In this document: positions 1-9,627 of the stretch, one piece after another
Layout: each line of letters opens with the position of its first letter
Position numbering within the stretch: position 1 is the first letter of the stretch
Source: Arthrobacter roseus
Lineage (GTDB): Bacteria > Actinomycetota > Actinomycetes > Actinomycetales > Micrococcaceae
Assembly (NCBI RefSeq): GCF_016907875.1
Contig: NZ_JAFBCU010000001.1
Coordinates: 1,922,001-1,986,000 of the forward strand
Reading direction: 5' to 3'
DNA: 64,000 nucleotides
Made by a program: the position numbers and the translations under genes
The notes under the pieces: model-generated
Database searches by the model: none
What the model was told of the DNA's origin: nothing
The model's input: only the letters and a program-made list of their open reading frames with translations

Positions 1-971
1 CGGCGCGCCTGCGACGCACCGCCCGGCATGACAACCGCACCGACGTAGGGTGCCTGAAAAACGCGGAATGTGGTGTCCTTGAAGAAGCCGGTCAGCTCCG
101 TCAGCTCCAGATCAAAGCGCAGATCCGGTTTGTCGGATCCGTACTTTGCCATCGCCTCGGTGTAGGTGATTCGCTGAATCGGGCGCGGCACCTCGACGTC
201 GATAAGAGACCACAGCGCAGAAACAATGCGCTCCCCCAGTTCGATGATGTCCTTTTCCTCCACGAAACTGGCTTCGATGTCCAGCTGAGTGAACTCCGGC
301 TGACGATCCGCCCGGAAGTCTTCGTCCCGGTAGCACCTGGCCAGCTGGTAGTACTTCTCCATGCCGCCCACCTGCAGCAACTGCTTGAACAGCTGTGGGG
401 ACTGAGGAAGGGCGTACCAGGAACCCGGAGCAAGGCGTGCAGGCACAACAAAGTCCCGCGCTCCCTCAGGGGTTGACCGTGTCAACGTAGGAGTCTCGAT
501 CTCGATATAGCCCTCCTGATGCAGGAGTCCTCGCGCAATGCGGTTTGCCTCAGAGCGCAGGCGCATATTGTGAGCTGGGCCGGGTCGTCGGAGATCCAGA
601 TACCGGTGCCGCAAACGCGCTTCCTCGCCCACCTCGACGTGTTCATCTATCTGGAACGGCAAAGGCTCCGATGTGCTGAGGACCTTGACATTCTCGGCGA
701 TCACCTCGACATCGCCGGTCGCCAGGGCAGCATTCTCATTACCGGCTGGCCGTTGCTGTACCGCTCCGGTGACCTGCAGGACGAACTCATTGCGGAGGGC
801 ATTGAAGGCCTCCTCCTCGCGGACGACGACCTGCGCAAAACCGGACGCATCCCGTAAGTCAAGGAAGGCCACTCCACCGTGATCGCGACGACGGGCGACC
901 CAGCCTGTCAGGGTTACGGTCTGTCCAATGTGCTCGGCCCGCAGGGTGCCGAGTTCATGTGTGCGCAGCAC
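1..971 (-). CDS. aspS: Aspartate--tRNA ligase, 3' end beyond window
   Basis: Charges tRNA-Asp (or tRNA-Asp/Asn) with aspartate in the cytoplasm. About 323 residues are visible; the C-terminal part lies off the left edge. Reading down from 971 the protein begins [17 protein letters not shown], the typical start of the N-terminal OB-fold anticodon-binding domain. It continues through the class II region containing [23 protein letters not shown] (motif 1/flipping loop region) and [16 protein letters not shown] (motif 2). The GTG at 971 is preferred because AAAGGA lies a few bases upstream and because family members start here. An in-frame ATG at 1019 would add 16 residues. It is divergent from the permease at 1148. 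Function is very sure; the start is slightly less so. Confidence 0.95.
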   Translation of the reverse strand, partial: MLRTHELGTLRAEHIGQTVTLTGWVARRRDHGGVAFLDLRDASGFAQVVVREEEAFNALRNEFVLQVTGAVQQRPAGNENAALATGDVEVIAENVKVLSTSEPLPFQIDEHVEVGEEARLRHRYLDLRRPGPAHNMRLRSEANRIARGLLHQEGYIEIETPTLTRSTPEGARDFVVPARLAPGSWYALPQSPQLFKQLLQVGGMEKYYQLARCYRDEDFRADRQPEFTQLDIEASFVEEKDIIELGERIVSALWSLIDVEVPRPIQRITYTEAMAKYGSDKPDLRFDLELTELTGFFKDTTFRVFQAPYVGAVVMPGGASQAR

Positions 972-1147
972 AATGTTCCTTTCGGATTGCAGCAGCGGGT
1001 CCCAGGCATGGTCAATCATGCGCGTCCGCCGATAGAGTTGAATCGATCCTGACCGAGTTTACCTTTGTGCAGGGAGTTCAAGCACAAAGGTGTCGACGAC
1101 GACGGTCAGGTGGCACTGATCGGGCACCGGCAAAGGAGATATCTGGC

Positions 1148-2392
1148 GTGGCGATGACGAGCGCATCACATCCATCGCGGCGCCTCGGTGGCTTCGATGC
1201 AACCACCGTGGGGATCGGCTCCATGATCGGAGCCGGAGTATTCGTTGTTTTTCCACCCGCCGCCGCATCCGCCGGGACTCTCCTTCCATTGGCGCTCCTC
1301 TTGGCAGCTATCGTGGCGTTCTGCAACGCGGCAGCCACTGCCCAACTGGCGGCAATCCACCCACAAAGTGGCGGTACGTACATTTACGGCCGCCGGCAAC
1401 TGGGTCAATGGCCTGGGTTCATCGCAGGTTGGAGCTTCGTCACCGGGAAAACGGCATCGTGTGCCGCAATCGCCTATACGCTTGGCATTTATTTGCTGCC
1501 AGGAAACGAACGCGCAGCAGCTGTAGCCGCCGTCGTTGTAGTGACGGCCATCAACATGTTGGGTATCACCCGGACGGCTTGGGCGACGCGGATCATCGTT
1601 TCCATTGTTGTTGCGGTGCTCGCATTTGTTCTTGTGGTGGCATTCACGTCACCGGCCGTCAGCGAAGTTCCCACCCTCTCGACGTCGGCCTACGGAGTCC
1701 TGCAGGCCGCAGGGCTATTGTTCTTTGCCTTTGCCGGTTACGCACGCATCGCGACCATGGGCAGCGAAGTCCATGAACCCGAGAAGAATATCCCGCGCGC
1801 TGTCCTCGGCGCCCTCGGCTTCACCCTGGGCCTGTACGTGCTGCTCGCCTTGGCTCTGACTCATAGCCTCGGCCTCGACGGACTCGCTAGCTCAAGGGCG
1901 CCCTTACTGGCTGTTTTCGGAACGGCCGACGACGGCGTCAGCACCACAGCAGTAACTGTCGCCGCGGTACTCGCTTGCCTCGGCGGACTCCTGGCACTCG
2001 TGGCCGGGATAGGCCGCACTGTCTACGCCATGGCCTCTGAGGGCGATCTACCTGCGGTCATGGGGCGCTTGGGGAAGCGGTTCCATGCCCCTGTCATCGC
2101 AGAGCCCCTCATCGCTGTCATCGTCATTATTTTGATTCTGACCACCGATGTACTCACCGTCGTCGGCTTCTCCAGCTTCGGCGTTCTGCTGTACTACGTG
2201 ATCACCAACGCCTCAGCCCTGACACTGGGCAAACGGCCCTGGTATGCGCCGCGTGCCCTGAATGTGCTCGGTTGTACCGGTTGCCTCTTGCTGGCCTTCA
2301 CGCTTCCTATAACCTCGGTACTCGTCATGCTCGCAGTACTTGTTGTTGGCATACTGGGTCGCGCTGTCAGGCTGTCGGTTCAGCGGAACTGA
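1148..2392 (+). CDS. APC-family amino acid permease
   Basis: Cytoplasmic-membrane amino acid transporter of the amino acid-polyamine-organocation superfamily; the substrate cannot be told from sequence. About 414 residues, nearly all hydrophobic, with the number of segments expected for this fold (roughly 11-12). The N-terminal signature GIGSMIGAGVF in the first helix is the substrate-binding unwound segment of APC transporters. A conserved FFAFAGYARIATMGSEVHEPEKNIPRA-type stretch lies near residue 200. GTG 1148 follows AAAGGAG with good spacing; ATG 1154 is an alternative two codons in. A longer frame from 959 exists, but its extra N-terminus is not membrane-like and overlaps the aspS start. 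Its 3' end overlaps the convergent hisS by 26 bp. Confidence 0.9.
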   Translation: MAMTSASHPSRRLGGFDATTVGIGSMIGAGVFVVFPPAAASAGTLLPLALLLAAIVAFCNAAATAQLAAIHPQSGGTYIYGRRQLGQWPGFIAGWSFVTGKTASCAAIAYTLGIYLLPGNERAAAVAAVVVVTAINMLGITRTAWATRIIVSIVVAVLAFVLVVAFTSPAVSEVPTLSTSAYGVLQAAGLLFFAFAGYARIATMGSEVHEPEKNIPRAVLGALGFTLGLYVLLALALTHSLGLDGLASSRAPLLAVFGTADDGVSTTAVTVAAVLACLGGLLALVAGIGRTVYAMASEGDLPAVMGRLGKRFHAPVIAEPLIAVIVIILILTTDVLTVVGFSSFGVLLYYVITNASALTLGKRPWYAPRALNVLGCTGCLLLAFTLPITSVLVMLAVLVVGILGRAVRLSVQRN

Positions 2393-3722
2393 TAGTGGGC
2401 AGCAGATCTTCGGCCGGTGGGCTCCAGAGATCCGGGTCGGCTTTGGTCTGTATGCCGGAGCGGATGTCCTTGACCTCGTGCGTGCCGTCATCGGAGGTAA
2501 ACCAGACGAAAGGAATGCCACGCCGGTCCGCATATTTGATCTGCTTTCCGAATTTTTCAGCCTTGCCCGCAACTTCGACGCAGATTCCCCGCGTGCGCAG
2601 CTTGGCTGCGACGTCCTGGGCATCCGACCATGACTCTTCATCCGTGAGGGCAACGAGCACCGCGCTGGGAACGGATCTGGATGCAGTGGCAGCTCCTGTC
2701 GACAGGATCCGGGACACCAGGCGTGAGACACCGATGGACAGTCCCACCCCTGGGAAGGTGCGGTTGCCCTTGGACGCCAGCGAATCATAACGTCCACCCG
2801 AACACACCGAGCCCAGCTGCTCGTGGCCGACAAGAACCGTTTCGTAGACCGTGCCCGTGTAGTAATCAAGGCCACGGGCGATGCTCAAATCCGCAACGAC
2901 CTTCCCTGGAGCCCTTCGGGTTGCTTCCTCTATAACGGCGGAAAGCTCTGCGATCCCCTGTTCCAGCAGGTCATTGCTCACACCAAGGGCGCGGACCTGG
3001 TCCGCGAAACTCGAATCCTCAGTACAGATCGATGCCAATTTCAGGGCCGACTGAGCCTGCTCCTCGGACGCCTCCAGCTCCTCCCGGAGGAGAGCCGAAA
3101 CCTTGTCCGGGCCGATTTTGTCCAATTTGTCGATGCTGCGCAAAACACCAGCGGTGTCCGTCAGTCCCAGGCCACGATAGAAGCCCTCCGCCAGCTTGCG
3201 GTTGTTGACCCGCACCCGAAATTTAGGCAATGGGAGAGATTCGAGTGCCTGAACAACCACAAGCGCCAGCTCAACGTCGTAACGGAACGCCAGAGTGCCG
3301 TCGCCCACCACGTCGATGTCAGCTTGAACAAACTCACGGAACCGGCCATCCTGCGGACGCTCGCCACGCCACGCCTTCTGTATTTGGTATCGCCGGAAAG
3401 GGAATGCCAAGTGCCCGGAATTCTCAACCACATAGCGCGCAAAGGGAACCGTTAGATCGAAATGAAGCGCTAGCTGATCCGATCGGGAACCCGCGTCCCC
3501 ACTACTCGTGGCGTCGTCATGAATTCGCCCCAGAACGTAAACTTCCTTGTCGATTTCACCCTTGCGCAACAGCTGAGCCACAGTCTCAACCGAGCGGGTT
3601 TCAATGCTCGAGAATCCGTGAAGCTCAAAGACACGCCGCAGGGTATCGAGGACGTGCTGCTCGACGATGCGTTCCTGGGGCAGGAGCTCCGGAAATCCTG
3701 ACAATGAAGCCTTGCGAGCCAT
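2367..3722 (-). CDS. hisS: Histidine--tRNA ligase
   Basis: Cytoplasmic class II aminoacyl-tRNA synthetase joining histidine to tRNA-His. 451 residues. Visible signatures are FDLTVPFARYV (motif 2 region), RGERPQDGRFREFVQADID, the histidine-specific GLDYYTGTVYE segment and CSGGRYDSL in motif 3. The C-terminal anticodon-binding domain is the last ~90 residues. The ATG at 3722 (MARKASLSGFPEL) is chosen over the upstream frame extension to 3770 because it matches family starts and has AAGGAG about ten bases before it. It is convergent with the APC permease (26 bp overlap) and divergent from the DUF349 gene across a 208-bp intergenic region that must hold both promoters. Confidence 0.95.
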   Translation of the reverse strand: MARKASLSGFPELLPQERIVEQHVLDTLRRVFELHGFSSIETRSVETVAQLLRKGEIDKEVYVLGRIHDDATSSGDAGSRSDQLALHFDLTVPFARYVVENSGHLAFPFRRYQIQKAWRGERPQDGRFREFVQADIDVVGDGTLAFRYDVELALVVVQALESLPLPKFRVRVNNRKLAEGFYRGLGLTDTAGVLRSIDKLDKIGPDKVSALLREELEASEEQAQSALKLASICTEDSSFADQVRALGVSNDLLEQGIAELSAVIEEATRRAPGKVVADLSIARGLDYYTGTVYETVLVGHEQLGSVCSGGRYDSLASKGNRTFPGVGLSIGVSRLVSRILSTGAATASRSVPSAVLVALTDEESWSDAQDVAAKLRTRGICVEVAGKAEKFGKQIKYADRRGIPFVWFTSDDGTHEVKDIRSGIQTKADPDLWSPPAEDLLPTISSAEPTA

Positions 3723-3930
3723 AGGGCGTGTTCTCCTTGCCGATAATGAAAGTGCTGATGCGCTCTTCATTTTATGGGCCTCTCTCGACGCCGCCTAATA
3801 GTCGGTGGTTCGGCTCGGCCCACGGTTCACTCAGGGCCGGGCCGATAGGTAAGGTAACCTCAGTCAATACCCAAAGTGCCACGGTATCGGTACCGGCTGC
3901 CGAAACATTACGAGTGAAAGAGTTCCAGCG

Positions 3931-5403
3931 GTGACAGAGAGTCAGCAATCCGACGAAACCACACCCAATGCTTCTGCGGAATCGGCAGAGCGCACTGAAG
4001 AAGCTCCGCAACCTGCGCCGTCAAATGGCCAGCCCAAGCCCTCGACGCCCTCAGGACCAACGCCGGCGGCCATGGCAAAGCGTCTTGTCGCACCCACGGC
4101 AGGGACACCGTCATCTCATCCAGTCGGCACTCCCCCGTCGCACACGACATCCCTCGAAGAAGCGAGACGGTTCGCCCGCGTTGAGGACGACGGTCATGTT
4201 TTCCTCCTGGTCCAGGGTGAGGAACACCCCGTCGGGCAATACCCGGATGCCTCTCGCGACGAAGCGCTCGCCTACTTTGCCCGTAAGTACGACGACGCTG
4301 CGAGCCAGATCGCGCTACTGGAACAACGCGTGGCGGCCAAGGCACCGTCCACTGATATGCGCAAAACCGTTTCTCACCTGCGCGAAACTGTCGCAGAACG
4401 GCACATGGTCGGAGACGTTACTTCACTGGAGCAGCGGCTCGAACAGCTGGATACCGACATCGGTGGACTGGAAAAGTCTGAGCAACAACAGCACGAAGCC
4501 GCACGGTCCGCCGAGTTGGCAACACGTGAAAATATAGTTGCTGAAGCCGAAGCGCTGGCCTCCAAGGACCCGGCTTCCGTCCAGTGGAAAACCACCAGCA
4601 CCCGAATGAACGAGCTCTTCGATGCGTGGAAACTGGCACAGAAGTCAGGAACCCGCCTCGGACGGTCCGCTGAGGACTCGCTCTGGAAACGCTTTCGTTC
4701 TGCGCGCACAACCTTCGACAGGCACCGGCGAGCATATTTTTCACAGCTGGATAGCGACAACGCTCAAGCTAAAGCTACGAAAGAAAAACTCATCACCGAC
4801 GCTGAGGCGCTGTCTACATCGACTGACTGGGGACGGACAGCCGCTGAGTACCGCCACTTGATGGACGAGTGGAAAGCCTCACGCCGTGCAGGACGCAAGG
4901 ACGACGACGCGTTGTGGACCCGATTCAGGGCAGCGCAGGACAAGTTCTTTACTGCACGCAAGGCTGCGAACGAAGTCATCGACGAGGAATTCGCAAAAAA
5001 CCTTGTGGTCAAGGATCAGCTCCTCAAGGAAGCACAGAGCATTGACTCAACCAAGAACCCGGTAGCCGCCAGAAAAGCGCTCCAGAGTATTCGTGACAGG
5101 TGGGAGGAGGCCGGCAAGGTCCCTCGTGGAGACATGGGACGGGTAGAGGCCGGATTGCGCTCTGTCGAAGATGCGGTCAAGGCAGCCGAAGACGAGAAGT
5201 GGGAACGGACGAACCCTGAAACCCAAGCCCGCACCAACAGTGCCTTGTCGCAACTCGAGTCGGCTATTGCCTCGCTCGAAGCCGACCTTGAGAAGGCTAG
5301 GGTTACCGGAGACGCAGGGCAGGTCCGGAAAGCGCAAGAAGCCCTGGATGCCCGCCAACAGTGGCTCGACATGTTGCAGAAGTCTGCCCGCAATTTTGAG
5401 TAA
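3931..5403 (+). CDS. DUF349 domain coiled-coil protein
   Basis: 490-residue cytoplasmic protein of unknown biochemical role, common beside hisS in Arthrobacter-like genomes. Residues 1-80 are low complexity (Ser/Pro/Thr/Ala, disordered). Residues ~85-150 form a short globular part. From ~180 on there are three repeats of the DUF349 type, each with a W-K/W-x-x-FR core (WKRFRSARTTFDRHR, WTRFRAAQDKFFTAR, IRDRWEEAGKV), followed by a highly charged coiled coil. It starts at GTG 3931 behind AAAGAG. A strong hairpin terminator follows at 5445-5487, so the gene is probably monocistronic. The family assignment is firm; no function should be inferred from it. Confidence 0.88.
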   Translation: MTESQQSDETTPNASAESAERTEEAPQPAPSNGQPKPSTPSGPTPAAMAKRLVAPTAGTPSSHPVGTPPSHTTSLEEARRFARVEDDGHVFLLVQGEEHPVGQYPDASRDEALAYFARKYDDAASQIALLEQRVAAKAPSTDMRKTVSHLRETVAERHMVGDVTSLEQRLEQLDTDIGGLEKSEQQQHEAARSAELATRENIVAEAEALASKDPASVQWKTTSTRMNELFDAWKLAQKSGTRLGRSAEDSLWKRFRSARTTFDRHRRAYFSQLDSDNAQAKATKEKLITDAEALSTSTDWGRTAAEYRHLMDEWKASRRAGRKDDDALWTRFRAAQDKFFTARKAANEVIDEEFAKNLVVKDQLLKEAQSIDSTKNPVAARKALQSIRDRWEEAGKVPRGDMGRVEAGLRSVEDAVKAAEDEKWERTNPETQARTNSALSQLESAIASLEADLEKARVTGDAGQVRKAQEALDARQQWLDMLQKSARNFE

Positions 5404-5444
5404 CCAGGGCACGGTCGTTCGTCCTATATCCAACGATTAGGCAC

Positions 5445-5487
5445 AGCCTGGGTGCAGGTTATCCACAGTTCCTGTACCCAGGCTTTT
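5445..5487 (+). terminator. Rho-independent terminator of the DUF349 gene
   Basis: A 14-bp stem (5445-5458 with 5471-5484, one G.U pair) closes a 12-nt loop and ends in TTTT, 41 bases after the DUF349 stop codon. Confidence 0.85.
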
Positions 5488-5518
5488 CATTTGGCCCGAT
5501 CTTGGGAAAGCTTGGACT

Positions 5519-6211
5519 ATGCCCCGCCACGTCCCTGGTAATTTGTCCGCCGAGCCCTTTGGCACCGGAACCTCTCGAGCCAGTGGCGGCGTCGGTCCCG
5601 TGGCACGCACAGTGCCCGGATCTCAAATGTTCACCGCTGGCGCAGTCTTCAGCTATCCGGAGCTTCAGGCCATGGCGATGGACGGACTGCTCCGCCGCGT
5701 ATACGGCAAGTCTTATCTCATGACCGGCACAGCGGAAAGTCCCGCGCTGCGTGCGCTCTCCGCATTGAATGCGTTGCCGCCGACGCTCAGAGACAGAGCC
5801 ACCCTGGGCCGTGGAACCGCCGCATGGGTTTTGGACTGTGCCGGCGCTCCGGACAAGCTCAGCATTCTCACCGACCGCAGGAGACGTACAAGTGCCCTAC
5901 GTCCGTTCAGCGACGCAGTCATGCACGAGGTGGCTCTGGGACCCCTGGATGTAGTCACCATCGGCGGCGTTCGCGTGACCACGCCCATGAGGACAGCTAT
6001 GGACATCGCGCTGCACGGAAACGATGCCACGTGTGGAGAGACCCTCCGACGACTGGGTCTTCATCCGCAACTGGGCTGTTCACTCAAACGCGTGTCACTC
6101 ATGCTGGAAACGGTTTCGCGCGCGCCCGGGAAAAGCAGGGCGCTGGCTCGGCTCCGGGAGGCTACAAAGCAGGTTGAGCAGGCTAAGGCAGCCGACGACG
6201 ACCATCAGTAG
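5519..6211 (+). CDS. Conserved hypothetical protein, possibly AbiEi/antitoxin-like
   Basis: 230 residues; not confidently recognised. The middle has the pattern seen in actinobacterial proteins loosely annotated as AbiEi-like or DUF559-neighbour regulators: an N-terminal helix-rich part ([19 protein letters not shown]), then [23 protein letters not shown], which resembles the 'transcript-dependent, once classified' strand-turn-helix of those proteins. No membrane segment or signal peptide. The first ~35 residues are low complexity, so the start could be the later ATG near 5627. Its 3' end overlaps the 3' end of rel by 29 bp in convergent orientation. The reading frame is long and its codon use fits the neighbours, so I take it as real. 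Confidence 0.6.
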   Translation: MPRHVPGNLSAEPFGTGTSRASGGVGPVARTVPGSQMFTAGAVFSYPELQAMAMDGLLRRVYGKSYLMTGTAESPALRALSALNALPPTLRDRATLGRGTAAWVLDCAGAPDKLSILTDRRRRTSALRPFSDAVMHEVALGPLDVVTIGGVRVTTPMRTAMDIALHGNDATCGETLRRLGLHPQLGCSLKRVSLMLETVSRAPGKSRALARLREATKQVEQAKAADDDHQ

Positions 6212-8546
6212 CGCGATAGACGTCGAAGACGCCGTCTATTCGTCGAACCGCTCCGAGAATGTGGCCAAGATACTTTGGATCGCCGAGTTCGAAAGCGAAG
6301 CGCGACATGGCCACTCGGTTGCTCGTCGTAGTGACACTGGCAGAGAGGATATTGACGTGGTTCTCCGACAAAACCTTGGTCACATCTGTCAATAGACTCT
6401 TTCGGTCTAGTGCTTCAACCTGGATATCCACGAGGTAAACACTGGACTGCGTGGGGGCCCACTCAACGTCGACCATTCTCCCGGTCTGTGCTTTGAGGTC
6501 CAGTACGTTCTTGCAGTCGGAGCGGTGCACTGAAACACCAGAACCACGGGTCACGAAACCGATGATCTCGTCCGGCGGGACAGGTGCACAACAGCGCGCC
6601 AGCTTGACCCATACATCTCCCACACCACGCACCATGACGCCAGCGTCGGAGAAACGTGGACGTTTGGTTGTTGTGGTTACCGGAACCTGGGTCATCTGCT
6701 CTTCGGCATCATCGTGCCCGCCGGCCAGAGCGATCAAATGCTCGATGACATTCTGAGCAGAAGAATGTCCATCGCCCACAGCGGCATACAGGGCCGCAAT
6801 ATCCTGATGACGTAATTCCTCCGCGACCGCCAACAGTGCGTCGTGGGTCATCATTCGCTGCAAAGGAAGGTTCTGCTTGCGCATGGCCCGAGTGAGAAGG
6901 TCCTTCCCCTTCTCGATCGCCTCTTCGCGGCGCTCCTTGGTGAACCACTGGCGGATCTTGTTCCTCGCCCGTGGGCTCTTGACGAAACCCTGCCAATCTT
7001 GGCTTGGACCAGCTCCTTCAGCCTTTGAGGTGAAGACCTCAACCCAGTCGCCATGGTTGAGCTCGCTGTTCAGCGGAACGAGTTTACCGTTGACGCGCGC
7101 GCCAATAGTTCGATGCCCCACTTCAGTGTGGACAGCATAGGCAAAATCGACGGGGGTCGATCCCGCGGGAAGCGCCATGACCTCGCCCTTGGGGGTGAAA
7201 ACGAAGACTTCTCGGGCGTTGATTTCGAACCGGAGGGAGTCCAAAAACTCGTCTGGATCCGATGTTTCTTGTTGCCAGTCCACCAAGCTCCGCAGCCAGC
7301 TCATTTCACCGTTCTCTGGTGCATCAGCTTGCTTGGTGCCATTTGACTTGTACTTCCAGTGTGCTGCGACACCATACTCCGCGCGCCGGTGCATGTCGTG
7401 GGTGCGAATCTGGATCTCCACGGGTTTACCTGATGGGCCGATCACCGTGGTGTGAAGAGATTGGTACATATTGAACTTGGGCATCGCGATGTAGTCTTTG
7501 AAACGGCCCGGCAAGGGATTCCACCGAGCATGAAGTGTTCCGAGAACGGCATAGCAGTCTCGCACACTGTCAACGAGAACGCGGACACCCATCAAGTCAT
7601 GGATATCGTCAAAATCTTTACCCCGAACAATCATTTTTTGATAGATCGAGTAATAGTGTTTGGGGCGCCCTGTGATCGTTGCCCTGATTTTGACGTCTTT
7701 CAAATCCTCGGCGATCTTACTGCGCACTGAGGAAAGGTACTTTTCACGCTCTGGAGTTCGGTCCCCCACCATCCGGACAATCTCTTCGTACACTTTCGGA
7801 TGCAGAGCGGAGAATGAGAGGTCTTCAAGTTCCCATTTGATCGTGTTCATGCCCAATCGATGGGCAAGCGGCGCGAAAATTTCGAGCGTTTCCCTCGCTT
7901 TTCGTGCGGACGACTCCGGGGAGACGAATCGCCAAGTACGGGCATTATGCAGCCGGTCACACAGTTTGATCACTAGAACACGGATGTCCTTGGCCATGGC
8001 GACGACCATCTTCCGTACCGTCTCCGACTGAGCGGCATCGCCGAACTGGACCTTGTCGAGCTTGGTGACACCGTCAACCAGCATGGCAACTTCGTTGCCA
8101 AATTCCTTGCGCAGTTGGTCGAGGGTATAAGAGGTGTCCTCCACGGTGTCGTGAAGTAGGGCAGCCGCAAGCGTGGTTCCGCTCATACCGAGTTCGGCCA
8201 TGATGGTAGCCACCGCGACAGGATGCGTGATGTAGGGATCTCCGCTTTTGCGTTTCTGGCCCTGATGGCTTTGTTCAGCCACCAGATACGCGCGCTTGAT
8301 CAGTTCAAGATCTTCTTTTGGATTGTTGACCCGGACCGTGCGCAGAAGTGGTTCCAAAATGGGAGAGTAGTCAGCCTGACCTCTGCCGGTTAGGCGAGCA
8401 AGCCTCGAGATGGTCCGCTCACGCCGTCCACCCGTGCCGTCCGACGCCGTACCTTGCCGGTCAGCACCCTGATGCTCCCGAGGCGCCACTGCCCCGGTCC
8501 GCTCTCCCGTTCCGGAACTATCTCCAGCTCTGACATTCTCAGCCAT
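6183..8546 (-). CDS. rel: Bifunctional (p)ppGpp synthetase/hydrolase (RelA/SpoT)
   Basis: Makes and degrades the alarmone (p)ppGpp, controlling the stringent response; cytoplasmic and ribosome-associated. 787 residues, the usual actinobacterial length. Domains: disordered N-terminus (1-60); HD hydrolase (~85-190, with ITHPVAVA and LLHDTVEDT, the metal-binding His and HD residues intact); synthetase (~245-400, with [16 protein letters not shown] and [17 protein letters not shown]); TGS (~450-510, [24 protein letters not shown]); zinc-finger/conserved-cysteine region ([14 protein letters not shown]); C-terminal ACT (~705-780). Both activities should be present because both motif sets are intact. 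It lies 61 bp downstream of secF on the same strand. Confidence 0.95.
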   Translation of the reverse strand: MAENVRAGDSSGTGERTGAVAPREHQGADRQGTASDGTGGRRERTISRLARLTGRGQADYSPILEPLLRTVRVNNPKEDLELIKRAYLVAEQSHQGQKRKSGDPYITHPVAVATIMAELGMSGTTLAAALLHDTVEDTSYTLDQLRKEFGNEVAMLVDGVTKLDKVQFGDAAQSETVRKMVVAMAKDIRVLVIKLCDRLHNARTWRFVSPESSARKARETLEIFAPLAHRLGMNTIKWELEDLSFSALHPKVYEEIVRMVGDRTPEREKYLSSVRSKIAEDLKDVKIRATITGRPKHYYSIYQKMIVRGKDFDDIHDLMGVRVLVDSVRDCYAVLGTLHARWNPLPGRFKDYIAMPKFNMYQSLHTTVIGPSGKPVEIQIRTHDMHRRAEYGVAAHWKYKSNGTKQADAPENGEMSWLRSLVDWQQETSDPDEFLDSLRFEINAREVFVFTPKGEVMALPAGSTPVDFAYAVHTEVGHRTIGARVNGKLVPLNSELNHGDWVEVFTSKAEGAGPSQDWQGFVKSPRARNKIRQWFTKERREEAIEKGKDLLTRAMRKQNLPLQRMMTHDALLAVAEELRHQDIAALYAAVGDGHSSAQNVIEHLIALAGGHDDAEEQMTQVPVTTTTKRPRFSDAGVMVRGVGDVWVKLARCCAPVPPDEIIGFVTRGSGVSVHRSDCKNVLDLKAQTGRMVDVEWAPTQSSVYLVDIQVEALDRKSLLTDVTKVLSENHVNILSASVTTTSNRVAMSRFAFELGDPKYLGHILGAVRRIDGVFDVYRATDGRRRLP

Positions 8547-8607
8547 CTACGCTCCTTTCCGTTGCCCGGTTTCTGCGGCCCATGCTGCTTATAGCATAAG
8601 CCCGTCC

Positions 8608-9627
8608 CTAGACTACGGCGCCGTTACCTGCGAGCCCATCCTCGTTGCGTCTGCGGTTATTGACCCGTTTGGACTGACGCTTGATGTCCGGTTCACGCAA
8701 ACGCAACCCCGCGTAAAGCGGTGCTGCGATGAAAACAGTAGAAAGTGTACCCACAATAATGCCGACAAAAAGTGCCAGCGAAAGATCCCGCAGCGTTCCA
8801 GCGCCAAGCAGCAAGGCGCCGATAAAGAGCACGGACGCCACCGGAAGCACAGCCACTACGGACGTGTTGATGGAACGGACCAGTGTCTGGTTGATGGCAA
8901 GGTTGACCTGCTCGGCGAAACTCCGTTTGGTAGAGACGTCAACGTCTTCAGTGTTTTCCCGGACCTTGTCGAACACCACGACCGTGTCATAGAGGGAGTA
9001 ACTGAGAATGGTCAGGAAGCCGATCACCGCTGATGGTGTCACTTCGAAGTTGCTCAACGAGTAGATCCCAGCCGTCACGAACATGACGACAAAGAGACCC
9101 ACCATGGCGGCAAGGGACATTTTCCAGGTTCTGAAGTACAGCGCCATCAGAACTGCTCCCAGGAACACGAAGACGAAGAACCCCGTGATCGCCTTGCCGC
9201 TGACGTCCTGACCCCACGTGGGACCGATGTAGTTTGACGTCACCTCATCTTGAGTGACTCCGTAGGCATCGATGAGGTTTTCCTTGACCTGCAGGGTCTG
9301 ATCGTCGTTCAGCCGGTCCATCTGGATGCGCATCGTGTTTGGCGCGATGTTCGTAACAGTTGGCTCAGCACCGGTATTGACGCCGGAAATAGCTTCCTCG
9401 CCAATGCTGACCTCCGTGTTCTCAACTGAGGATACGGTAAATTCCGACCCACCTCGGAACTCGATGCCGAGGTTGAAACCACCCTTGGCGATAGGGATCA
9501 GAATGGAAGCCAGGACGGCAATAGCTGCGATCCAGTACCATAGCTTGCGTTTTCCCACGAAAGGGTACGAGCGCTTGCCCGTGTACAGCTCGTTGCCGAA
9601 GGTGGCGAATTTCGATGTAGCCGACAT
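8608..9627 (-). CDS. secF: Protein translocase subunit SecF
   Basis: Membrane subunit of SecDF, which uses the proton gradient to help SecYEG move proteins out of the cell. 339 residues, six predicted membrane segments. A first segment near residue 30 is followed by a ~100-residue extracytoplasmic loop (FRGGSEF motif near 57) and then five clustered segments. ATLSYSLYDTVVVFDKVREN-type motif 'SYSLYDTVVVFDKVREN' is the hallmark SecF region. The ATG overlaps the secD stop by one base (TAATG at 9627), so the two are translationally coupled. rel follows 61 bp downstream. Confidence 0.95.
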   Translation of the reverse strand: MSATSKFATFGNELYTGKRSYPFVGKRKLWYWIAAIAVLASILIPIAKGGFNLGIEFRGGSEFTVSSVENTEVSIGEEAISGVNTGAEPTVTNIAPNTMRIQMDRLNDDQTLQVKENLIDAYGVTQDEVTSNYIGPTWGQDVSGKAITGFFVFVFLGAVLMALYFRTWKMSLAAMVGLFVVMFVTAGIYSLSNFEVTPSAVIGFLTILSYSLYDTVVVFDKVRENTEDVDVSTKRSFAEQVNLAINQTLVRSINTSVVAVLPVASVLFIGALLLGAGTLRDLSLALFVGIIVGTLSTVFIAAPLYAGLRLREPDIKRQSKRVNNRRRNEDGLAGNGAVV